From NCBI GenBank assembly GCA_026193435.1, contig JAPHUN010000175.1:1-5428 (forward strand): a DNA stretch of 5,428 nucleotides, written 5' to 3'. The number at the start of each line of letters is the position of its first letter. The first letter of the stretch is position 1. Origin of the DNA: Chlorobium sp. Lineage in GTDB: Bacteria > Bacteroidota > Chlorobiia > Chlorobiales > Chlorobiaceae. Positions 1 through 5,428 of the stretch are shown here, piece after piece. A program made the position numbers and the translations under genes. The notes below the pieces were generated by a model. The model was not told the origin of the DNA. It ran no database searches and worked only from the letters and a program-made list of their open reading frames with translations.

Positions 1-40
1 GCTATCCAGCTATCCAGCTATCCAGCTATCCAGCTATCCA
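1..40. repeat. Perfect octamer tandem array, 5 x GCTATCCA
   Basis: Five perfect head-to-tail copies of GCTATCCA start at the first base of the window, so the array may continue to the left. It is followed by a degenerate tail (gccagccatg, 41-50). The array lies 45 bp beyond the stop codon of recX. A 12-bp stretch at its right end (33-44) recurs as a perfect inverted copy at 599-610 on the other side of recX. No gene is visible in positions 1-84. The unit length is not a multiple of three and the array has no coding character. Confidence 0.95.
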
Positions 41-84
41 GCCAGCCATGTTCGATTCCTGAGATGGCGGGTTGGGCAGGAACG

Positions 85-540
85 TCAGGATCTGAAAATC
101 TGGTCAAGAGTCTCACGGATCGAGTGGCTGTCGAAGCCTCTGTTTGAAAGAAAAGCATACAATTTCTTTCGTTTGTAGTGATCGTCTCCCTTGAGAAAAG
201 GGAATTTCTTCATGGCGGCGTCAAGGCAGTGAGCACTACTGTCATAGTCGCTGAGAACCTCGTCGATAATGGTTTCAGATATCCCTTTCTGAAACAGTTC
301 ATAGCGTAGTTTATATCTTCCGGAAGGTTTTTTTCTTGACCTGCTGCCGACAAAGTGTTCAGCAAAAGAGCGGTCATCGATCAGGCCGAGCTGGTCGAGC
401 CTTTCGAGCGTTTTGTCGATTGCCGCCTCACTGAACTTGCGGCGCTCGAGTTTGGTGATGATTTCCTTCCGTGAATGCTCACGTTCGCCGAGTAAACGTA
501 TGGCAAGATCGAAAGCCTTCTTGTCGTCGGTATCAGCCAT
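85..540 (-). CDS. recX: Regulatory protein RecX (RecA modulator)
   Basis: This encodes a 151-residue RecX family protein, close to the usual size (E. coli RecX is 166 aa). RecX proteins are small, all-helical and cytoplasmic. They bind along RecA filaments and limit RecA recombinase and coprotease activity. Visible family signatures are an N-terminal A-x-x-LL-x-x-REHSRKEI-x-x-KL helix (about 13-31), the LDQLGLIDDRSFAEHFV segment (48-64) with the following SRSRKK, a GRYKLRYELFQKGIS segment (74-88), and a C-terminal KKLYAFLSNRGFD-x-x-SIRETL helix (125-145). The start was set at the ATG at 540 (MADTDDKK). The frame stays open to 615, but the extra 25 codons run through octamer repeat DNA and do not look like RecX. 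No clear Shine-Dalgarno sequence precedes either start. The gene is divergent from the downstream operon, and recA is not in the window. Confidence 0.9.
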   Translation of the reverse strand: MADTDDKKAFDLAIRLLGEREHSRKEIITKLERRKFSEAAIDKTLERLDQLGLIDDRSFAEHFVGSRSRKKPSGRYKLRYELFQKGISETIIDEVLSDYDSSAHCLDAAMKKFPFLKGDDHYKRKKLYAFLSNRGFDSHSIRETLDQIFRS

Positions 541-580
541 AGTTACATAGTTAGAGTGATTAGTGACGAGAAAATAACAA

Positions 581-611
581 GCTGGATGGATAGCCAAATG
601 GCTGGATAGCC
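581..611. repeat. Inverted copies of the left-end octamer
   Basis: TGGATAGC, the reverse complement of the 1-40 unit, occurs at 587-594 and again at 603-610. Each copy sits in a GCTGGAT-type context. The 12 bases at 599-610 are a perfect inverted match of 33-44. The block lies directly upstream of the chosen recX start, so inverted octamer copies bracket recX. The flanks do not look like the ends of an insertion sequence, and no transposase is present. Confidence 0.85.
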
Positions 612-627
612 CCAAGATTACCAGATC

Positions 628-650
628 GGGCGAAAGATTTTTCGCCCCTA
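628..650. repeat. REP-like hairpin with GGGCGAAA stem
   Basis: The arms GGGCGAAA (628-635) and TTTCGCCC (640-647) pair perfectly over 8 bp around a GATT loop. Read on the minus strand the element starts GTAGGGGCGAAAAA. That form is familiar to me as a class of dispersed intergenic hairpins (GTAGGGGCG...CGCCC) in several bacterial phyla, but this is recalled and was not searched. No T-run follows on either strand, so it is not a good intrinsic terminator. It sits upstream of both divergent transcription units. Confidence 0.7.
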
Positions 651-658
651 CCAGCCTC

Positions 659-730
659 CAGTCATCAGTCAGTCTTCAGTCTTCAATAGTAAAAAGTCAT
701 TAGTCATTTGCTCCCCGCTCATTGCTCAGC
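659..730. repeat. Degenerate heptamer repeats, blocks 1 and 2
   Basis: From 659 to 707 the sequence reads as seven consecutive 7-mers: CAGTCAT, CAGTCAG, TCTTCAG, TCTTCAA, TAGTAAA, AAGTCAT, TAGTCAT. After a 2-bp phase slip, 710-730 reads GCTCCCC, GCTCATT, GCTCAGC. Units are imperfect but the 7-bp period is clear. Short heptanucleotide tandem repeats in intergenic DNA are known from cyanobacteria; a relationship to those is not shown here. Nothing in this stretch looks coding. Confidence 0.6.
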
Positions 731-911
731 ACTCTTTCCCTCGCCCTTTCGCCCTTCTCAACTCTCGTCTCTTGCTTCTCTTTTCTCTCCCATCTCCAGT
801 CCTCCCCACTATCCATTATCCACTCTCCACTATCCATTATCCATTTCCCTCATCCCCCCTCTTCTCGCCTCTTGTTTCTTGTCTCTCTTTCTCCCCATTC
901 CTCTGTTATTT
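731..911. other. Polypyrimidine (C/T-rich) intergenic tract
   Basis: The plus strand is almost entirely C and T through this stretch. Between 845 and 911 only 7 of 67 bases are purines. It overlaps the heptamer array. It ends about 50 bp before the candidate promoter of the downstream operon. I see no gene, RNA gene or terminator in it. The bias could favour unusual DNA structure or simply reflect slippage-driven growth of simple repeats. Confidence 0.75.
802..848. repeat. Heptamer array with a 21-bp tandem duplication
   Basis: Positions 807-848 read as six phased 7-mers: CACTATC, CATTATC, CACTCTC, CACTATC, CATTATC, CATTTCC. At a larger scale, 802-822 and 823-843 are a 21-bp tandem duplication with one mismatch (C805 versus T826). 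The 7-mer CTATCCA (809-815 and 830-836) is also contained in the octamer of the 1-40 array. Short open frames crossing this region consist of Pro/Ser/Leu-rich repeat translation and are not credible genes. Confidence 0.85.
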
Positions 912-961
912 CAAATGTACGATAACAATAGGGAAAATAATGGAACTGTGGTAGTGCGGGG

Positions 962-990
962 TTTTCAGGGTTGCAGGTTTTTGCTATATT
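962..990 (+). promoter_or_regulatory. Candidate sigma-70-type promoter of the aldolase-RLP operon
   Basis: A -35-like TTTTCA (962-967) and a -10-like TATATT (985-990) are separated by exactly 17 bp. They match the TTGACA / TATAAT consensus at 4 of 6 and 5 of 6 positions. Transcription would start near 997, giving a leader of nearly 60 nt before the ATG at 1056. The placement just upstream of the first gene is right, but this is pattern matching only. Confidence 0.4.
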
Positions 991-1055
991 CAAAGCCTTA
1001 CATCTCGATATTTTTTATCTTCTTACGCTTTATCAGTCATTAGACGCTTATTTGT

Positions 1056-3173
1056 ATGCAAAACCTCTGGGAAGACACCGCTTGTCATGCAGTAGCGGAA
1101 GAGCTGGAAACTGTCACACAGCTGCCCCGGGAACTTGCCGAACTGGTATATTCCTCCCGCCTGCTTGGCAGGGAAAACAGGCTTGTTATGCACGGGGGTG
1201 GTAATACGTCTGTAAAGTGCCAGCTTACCGATGTGATCGGCAACAAGGTAAATGTGCTTTTTATCAAGGGTAGCGGAGTGGATCTTGCCGATGTCACGGC
1301 GTATGATTTTACTCCTGTCAGGATAGAACCTCTCCAGAGATTGCTGCAGATGATACTTTCCGGAGGAAATCTTACTGACGAAGATCTCAAGAGGTTCTCC
1401 AATCAGGAACTGAAAAACTTTCTGTTTCTGAACCTTTTCAGCCTTACCGATCATATGGTGAAAAACGGGCTGACGCCTTCCATAGAAACCCTTTTACACG
1501 CTTTTCTTCCGCACAAATACATCTTGCATACGCATTCTCAGGCACTGCTGACGCTTACCAATCAGCCGGATGGCGAGAAGCTCAGCAAAGATGTGCTTGG
1601 TGAAAGGTTCGGTATTGTTTCCTACATGAGGCCCGGACTGGAGCTGGCGCGTTCAGCTGAAAAGGTCTATGCTGCTGACAGGGGCGTAACAGGACTGGTG
1701 CTTCTGAAACACGGGCTGGTAACCTTCGGGGAGACTTCGAAGGAGGCGTATGATCTGATGATCGGGGCTGTTTCAGATCTGGAGGAAAGAATTGAGCAAC
1801 CTGGGCGGAAATCCTTTCCGTCGATTGCATTGCCGGGGGCGCTTCTTCCGCTCGAAAAGGTAGCTCCGGTAATACGGGGCGCGTGTGTGACGGAAAAAAC
1901 GCCGGACAGCAAGGATTACGAGAGCTTTATTCTTGATTTCAGGTCATCTCCTGAGATTATGGAATATGTCAACAGCGCCGATCTGGAGATTCTGGCCCGG
2001 AAGGGAAGCATGACTCCCGATTTCATTATCCGGACAAAGAATATTCCTCTTGTTCTGCCTGTTCCCGATGCTGCTGACCCCGAAGGGTTCAGAAAGAGCG
2101 TGCATGAGGCTGTGAAAAACTATACAAAAGAGTATACGGCATATTTTGAACGTCAGCAGGCCGTATCAGGTATTGAGGTGCAGATGCTTGATCCGTTACC
2201 GCGGGTTGTCCTTGTGCCCGGTCTCGGTCTGTTCGGCCTTGGCAAAACGCTCAGGGATGCGCGTGTTAATGCGGATATTGCCACATCTACCGCTGAAGCT
2301 GTGCTTCAGGCTGAATCGATCGGTTGTTTCGAAACGATCCCGGAAAACGAGGTATTTGGAATTGAGTACTGGGATATGGAGCAGGCCAAGGTAAAGAAAG
2401 TGCGTCATGATGTTTTTGCAGGCAAGGTTGCCATGATTACCGGCGCGGCAGGGGCTATAGGTTTCGCTACCGCCAGGGCGTTCAGGGAGAGAGGGGCGGA
2501 AATAGCCATTCTTGATCTTGACGGTGAAAGCCTTGAAAAATCCGTAGAAAAACTCGGTCCGGATACGCTGGGAATCATTTGTGACGTAACCGACCGTTCA
2601 TCCGTTTCTGATGCCTTCCGGAAGATCTGCGAAAGATTCGGCGGGATTGATATCGTGGTGTCCAATGTAGGTGCTGCTCTTCAAGGCAGGATCGGCGAGG
2701 TTTCCGACGACGTTCTCAGGAAGAGCTTCGAACTTAACTTTTTCTCTCATCAGTCGATTTCCCAGGAGGCGGTTGCTGTCATGAAGCTGCAGGGAATCGG
2801 TGGAAATCTGTTGTATAACGTTTCCAAACAGGCGGTAAATCCGGGTCCCGATTTCGGGCCATACGGTCTTCCCAAAGCGGCGACTCTCTTTCTCGTTCGT
2901 CAGTATGCTCTTGATCACGGCCGTGACGGTATCCGGGCGAACGGTATCAATGCAGACAGGATCCGGAGCGGTTTGCTTGACGAGAAAATGATAGCGGCCC
3001 GTTCAACAGCAAGGGGGCTCAGCACCAGCGAGTATATGGCTGGTAATCTTCTCAAGCTTGAGGTAACCGCTGAAGATGTCGCTGATGCGTTTATACATCT
3101 TGCGCTGGAAAAAAAGACGACAGGTTCGATTACAACGGTAGATGGCGGCAACATCGCGGCCGCACTCAGGTGA
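1056..3173 (+). CDS. Bifunctional class II aldolase / short-chain dehydrogenase (RhaD/YuxG type)
   Basis: This 705-residue protein joins two enzymes. The N-terminal class II aldolase/adducin domain (about 20-245) has HGGGNTSVK (46-54), KGSGVDL (71-77), a candidate catalytic Glu144, and likely Zn ligands His158, His160 (HTH) and His219 (LLKHG). The C-terminal SDR domain (about 452-705) has the nucleotide motif TGAAGAIG (462-469), Asp487 after the second strand (suggesting NAD), Asn537, Asn561, and Ser590-Tyr603-xxx-Lys607 with the usual 13-residue Ser-Tyr spacing. Both active sites look intact. Characterised relatives split rhamnulose-1-phosphate into DHAP and lactaldehyde and oxidise the aldehyde. 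No rhamnose genes are visible here, so the true substrate may be another 1-phosphoketose. The start MQNLWED resembles the family N-terminus. No Shine-Dalgarno sequence is obvious. It is the first gene of the apparent operon, 51 bp from the next. Confidence 0.92.
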   Translation: MQNLWEDTACHAVAEELETVTQLPRELAELVYSSRLLGRENRLVMHGGGNTSVKCQLTDVIGNKVNVLFIKGSGVDLADVTAYDFTPVRIEPLQRLLQMILSGGNLTDEDLKRFSNQELKNFLFLNLFSLTDHMVKNGLTPSIETLLHAFLPHKYILHTHSQALLTLTNQPDGEKLSKDVLGERFGIVSYMRPGLELARSAEKVYAADRGVTGLVLLKHGLVTFGETSKEAYDLMIGAVSDLEERIEQPGRKSFPSIALPGALLPLEKVAPVIRGACVTEKTPDSKDYESFILDFRSSPEIMEYVNSADLEILARKGSMTPDFIIRTKNIPLVLPVPDAADPEGFRKSVHEAVKNYTKEYTAYFERQQAVSGIEVQMLDPLPRVVLVPGLGLFGLGKTLRDARVNADIATSTAEAVLQAESIGCFETIPENEVFGIEYWDMEQAKVKKVRHDVFAGKVAMITGAAGAIGFATARAFRERGAEIAILDLDGESLEKSVEKLGPDTLGIICDVTDRSSVSDAFRKICERFGGIDIVVSNVGAALQGRIGEVSDDVLRKSFELNFFSHQSISQEAVAVMKLQGIGGNLLYNVSKQAVNPGPDFGPYGLPKAATLFLVRQYALDHGRDGIRANGINADRIRSGLLDEKMIAARSTARGLSTSEYMAGNLLKLEVTAEDVADAFIHLALEKKTTGSITTVDGGNIAAALR

Positions 3174-3198
3174 AAAAGAACTCTTTACTTTACTATTA

Positions 3199-3210
3199 TA
3201 TAACGTTATA
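3199..3210. promoter_or_regulatory. AT-rich 12-bp palindrome just upstream of the lsrF-like ribosome binding site
   Basis: TATAACGTTATA is a perfect palindrome in the 51-bp gap between the fusion gene and the lsrF-like gene. It abuts the Shine-Dalgarno sequence. A weak promoter reading overlaps it: GTGAAA (3170-3175), an 18-bp spacer and TATTAT (3194-3199). It could be an operator, part of an internal promoter, or chance in AT-rich DNA. Confidence 0.25.
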
Positions 3211-3217
3211 AGGGGAG
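3211..3217 (+). promoter_or_regulatory. Strong Shine-Dalgarno site AGGGGAG
   Basis: AGGGGAG lies 7 nt before the ATG at 3225 and fixes the start of the lsrF-like gene. The genes on either side have no comparable site, so the middle gene may be translated most efficiently. Confidence 0.8.
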
Positions 3218-3224
3218 CATTACT

Positions 3225-4106
3225 ATGCCGGAAGCAGATCTGGGGAAACAGGAAAAGAATTATTTTACCGATGTCCCGGTAGATACTCACGGTTTCTTTC
3301 TCAAGGGCGCAAGCGCTCTTGACTGGGGAATGAAAAACCGTTTATCCAGGATTTTCAGGCCGGACACGGGAAAAACCGTCATGTTCGCTATCGATCACGG
3401 TTATTTTCAGGGCCCTACGACCGGTCTTGAACGGGTTGATCTCAATATCGTGCCGCTTATGCAGTACTCGGACGCTATCATGCTGACGAGAGGGATCCTG
3501 CGGACAACGGTGCCGCCGACGCTGACCAAGGCTGTTGTCATGCGCAGCAGCGGAGGCCCGAGTATTCTCAAAGAACTATCCGATGAGCAGATAGCCGTCG
3601 ATATTGAGGATGCTATCCGGATGAATGTTGCCGCGATTACCCTTCAGGTCTTTATCGGCGGGGAATACGAGACCCGTTCGATCCAGAACATGACAAAGCT
3701 TGTCGATTGGGGTTACCGCTACGGCATCCCGGTTATGGCTGTTACCGCTGTTGGAAAAGATATGGTACGTGATGCAAAGTACTTCCGTCTCGCCTGCAGG
3801 ATGTGTGCGGAACTCGGTGCGCAGATCGTGAAAACCTACTATGTTCCTGAAGATTTTGACACCGTCGTTTCTTCCTGCCCTGTCCCGATTGTTATGGCCG
3901 GCGGAAAGAAACTTCCCGAGTATGATGCGTTGACCATGTCATACAGGGCGATTCAGGAAGGCGCCTCCGGAGTCGATATGGGAAGGAATATTTTTCAGAG
4001 CGACGCTCCGGTCGCGATGATGAAAGCAGTCAATCGTATCGTTCATGAAAACATGACGCCCGATGAGGCATATGCATACTTCAACAGCATAAAGGCTGAA
4101 GGGTAA
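3225..4106 (+). CDS. lsrF: LsrF-like class I aldolase / 3-hydroxy-2,4-pentadione-5-phosphate thiolase
   Basis: This encodes a 293-residue TIM-barrel protein of the DeoC/FbaB aldolase family. It closely resembles E. coli LsrF (about 291 aa). LsrF transfers an acetyl group from 3-hydroxy-2,4-pentadione-5-phosphate to CoA, giving DHAP and acetyl-CoA, as the last step of autoinducer-2 breakdown. Shared stretches include [11 protein letters not shown] (26-36), the [17 protein letters not shown] segment (54-70), GKDM (177-180), AGGKKLPE (225-232) and [13 protein letters not shown] (246-258), likely phosphate-binding. Lys203 in GAQIVKTYY sits at the catalytic Schiff-base lysine position of LsrF. The gene follows the fusion gene by 51 bp and precedes the RLP gene by 64 bp. 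No other lsr genes (kinase LsrK, isomerase LsrG, transporter, repressor) are visible, so a different phosphorylated dione or ketose may be the substrate. The family call is firm; the exact reaction is inferred. Confidence 0.88.
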   Translation: MPEADLGKQEKNYFTDVPVDTHGFFLKGASALDWGMKNRLSRIFRPDTGKTVMFAIDHGYFQGPTTGLERVDLNIVPLMQYSDAIMLTRGILRTTVPPTLTKAVVMRSSGGPSILKELSDEQIAVDIEDAIRMNVAAITLQVFIGGEYETRSIQNMTKLVDWGYRYGIPVMAVTAVGKDMVRDAKYFRLACRMCAELGAQIVKTYYVPEDFDTVVSSCPVPIVMAGGKKLPEYDALTMSYRAIQEGASGVDMGRNIFQSDAPVAMMKAVNRIVHENMTPDEAYAYFNSIKAEG

Positions 4107-4170
4107 ACCGGATGACGACGCCTGGGCTGCTCGAGCTGTTTTTAATAATACCTGCACTGAACGAAGTACT

Positions 4171-5428
4171 ATGAACGCGGAAGAGATAAAAGGATTTTTT
4201 GCAGACAGGGATCAGCTGAATATGGCTGACTACCTGGAACTTGAGTATTACCTTGAGTGCGTAGGTGATATCAGGACAGCGTTAGCTCATTTTTGTAGTG
4301 AGCAGTCAACAGCCCAGTGGAACAGGGTAGGTATTGACGAAGACTTCAGGACGCTCTATGCGGCCAAGGTTCTTGGCTGGCAGGTTCTCGAGGAACGCAA
4401 AGAGCTCAGCTATCCGGTTGAGCATGACGCCGTTGGTAAAATTCATGCCTGTCGGGTCACGATTGCCCACCCTCACAGGAATTTCGGGGCCAAGCTGCCC
4501 AACCTTCTCACGGCGGTGTGCGGCGAAGGAACCTTCTTCACTCCCGGGATCCCTCTCGTCAAGTTGCTGGATATCTCTTTTCCAGACACCTACCTTGCGG
4601 AATTCGAAGGCCCGAAATTCGGCATCGAAGGCATTCGTGAGATGCTCGGAGCCTACAACCGGCCGATTTTTTTCGGAGTGGTCAAGCCCAACATCGGACT
4701 TTCTCCTGAATACTTTTCAGACATAGCCTTTCAGAGCTGGCTGGGAGGGCTCGATATAGCAAAAGACGATGAGATGCTTGCCGATGTCGCATGGTCAACC
4801 ACAAGTCGTCGTACAGAACTTCTCGGCAAAGCTCGGGTTCTTGCTGAAAAAGAGACAGGTGATAAAAAAATCTATCTGGCCAACATAACCGATGAGGTTG
4901 ACAAAATGATCGAGCAGCATGATGTCGCCGTGGCAAACGGAGCAAACGCGTTGCTGGTGAACGCGTTTCCTGTAGGGCTGAGCGCAGTGAGAATGCTTCG
5001 CAAACATACAAAAGTACCGCTGATAGGGCATTTTCCCTTTATAGCTGCGTTTTCCCGCCTTGAAAAGTACGGTATTCACTCAAAAGTTATTACGAAACTG
5101 CAGCGTCTTGCCGGTCTAGACGCAATTATCATGCCCGGTTTCGGGAGCCGCATGATGACTCCTGAGCAGGAAGTTCGTGAAAATATCGAGGAGTGTCTCA
5201 ATGAGATGGGTTCACTCAAGCGTTCACTGCCTGTTCCAGGCGGCAGCGATTCGGCACTGACACTGGAGAACGTCTACCGTAAGGTCGGCAGCGTAGATTT
5301 CGGATTTGTTCCCGGAAGAGGGATTTTCGGCCACCCGATGGGTCCGAAAGCGGGCGCGTCAAGCATACGCCAGGCATGGGAAGCTATCGAGAAAGGAGAG
5401 TCTCTCGACTCCTACGCCGAAACCCACC
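4171..5428 (+). CDS. RuBisCO-like protein (form IV RLP), 3' end beyond the window
   Basis: The frame is open from the ATG at 4171 to the window edge: 419 codons with no stop. The C. tepidum RLP is about 435 aa, so roughly 16 residues are missing. The N-terminal RuBisCO-like domain covers about 15-140 and the barrel follows. RuBisCO Lys175 is kept as Lys172 (VVKPN), but Lys177 is Asn174. The carbamylation and Mg site [10 protein letters not shown] keeps Lys198, Asp200 and Glu201. Asn123 aligns to a GEG segment (118-120) with no Asn. Loop 6 has Arg327 (PGFGSRMM) where RuBisCO has Lys334. PGGSDSA (356-362) and PGRG (381-384) represent the phosphate-binding glycines. This pattern fits a non-carboxylating enzyme that keeps metal-dependent enolisation. 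Disruption of the C. tepidum homologue (CT1772) is reported to affect sulfur metabolism and stress responses. The start MNAEE matches the homologue. No clear Shine-Dalgarno is present. Confidence 0.93.
   Translation, partial: MNAEEIKGFFADRDQLNMADYLELEYYLECVGDIRTALAHFCSEQSTAQWNRVGIDEDFRTLYAAKVLGWQVLEERKELSYPVEHDAVGKIHACRVTIAHPHRNFGAKLPNLLTAVCGEGTFFTPGIPLVKLLDISFPDTYLAEFEGPKFGIEGIREMLGAYNRPIFFGVVKPNIGLSPEYFSDIAFQSWLGGLDIAKDDEMLADVAWSTTSRRTELLGKARVLAEKETGDKKIYLANITDEVDKMIEQHDVAVANGANALLVNAFPVGLSAVRMLRKHTKVPLIGHFPFIAAFSRLEKYGIHSKVITKLQRLAGLDAIIMPGFGSRMMTPEQEVRENIEECLNEMGSLKRSLPVPGGSDSALTLENVYRKVGSVDFGFVPGRGIFGHPMGPKAGASSIRQAWEAIEKGESLDSYAETH

Noticed and set aside
541..615. N-terminal extension of RecX by 25 residues
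   Set aside because: The extension is encoded largely by the octamer repeat block, lacks RecX similarity and has no ribosome binding site. The ATG at 540 gives a normal family length.
1..850. CRISPR array
   Set aside because: Repeats are 7-8 bp (or a single 21-bp duplication) in direct contact with no spacers of constant length, and no cas genes are present.
708..1043. Overlapping short plus-strand open frames (60-111 codons) in the intergenic region
   Set aside because: Three frames are open at once only because the DNA is pyrimidine-rich and repetitive. The products are Pro/Ser/Leu repeats with no family resemblance and no ribosome binding site.
1023..1454. 143-codon minus-strand frame opposite the aldolase domain
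   Set aside because: It lies antisense to a well-supported conserved enzyme domain and shows no recognisable motif.
4107..4170. Possible terminator at GCTCGAGC followed by TTTTT, between the lsrF-like and RLP genes
   Set aside because: The palindrome gives only a couple of base pairs once a loop is allowed, so no stable stem precedes the T-run. Read-through into the RLP gene is more likely.
4334..4726. 130-codon plus-strand frame inside the RLP gene
   Set aside because: The overlapping frame at 4171-5428 encodes the conserved RuBisCO-like protein. This one is a shadow frame with biased Ser/Arg composition.
4682..5079. Two minus-strand frames opposite the RLP barrel
   Set aside because: They are antisense to conserved catalytic segments, with Cys/His/Arg-rich composition typical of shadow frames.

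Overview
The window looks like part of a green sulfur bacterium genome (Chlorobiaceae: Chlorobium, Prosthecochloris or a relative). The main evidence is the partial gene at the right end. Its protein closely resembles the RuBisCO-like protein (RLP) of Chlorobium tepidum as I remember that sequence, including its start (MNAEE), its KDDE motif and its PGRG / [10 protein letters not shown] stretches. Moderate GC content in the genes and repeat-rich intergenic DNA fit that group. I cannot assign a species.

Layout from left to right. Positions 1-40 hold a perfect octamer tandem array that may continue off the left edge. Positions 85-540 on the minus strand encode RecX, a modulator of RecA. Inverted copies of the same octamer lie just upstream of recX at 587-610. 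Positions 616-1055 contain no gene. They hold a REP-like hairpin (628-647), three blocks of degenerate heptamer repeats (659-707, 710-730, 807-848), a strongly pyrimidine-biased tract (about 731-911) and a plausible promoter (962-990).

Three plus-strand genes then follow at short spacing and probably form one operon. The first (1056-3173) is a 705-residue fusion of a class II (zinc) aldolase with a short-chain dehydrogenase, of the RhaD/YuxG type. The second (3225-4106) is a class I aldolase/thiolase that closely resembles LsrF, the last enzyme of autoinducer-2 phosphate breakdown. The third (4171 to the window edge) is the form IV RuBisCO-like protein, cut off about 16 residues before its expected end.

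Together the three genes suggest a route for a phosphorylated C5/C6 ketose or diketone. The RLP would do enolase or isomerase chemistry, the LsrF-like enzyme would split a phosphorylated dione using CoA, and the fusion would release DHAP plus an aldehyde and then oxidise or reduce that aldehyde. Green sulfur bacteria fix CO2 by the reductive TCA cycle, so the RLP is not expected to fix carbon. The pathway is inference; the individual family assignments are firm.
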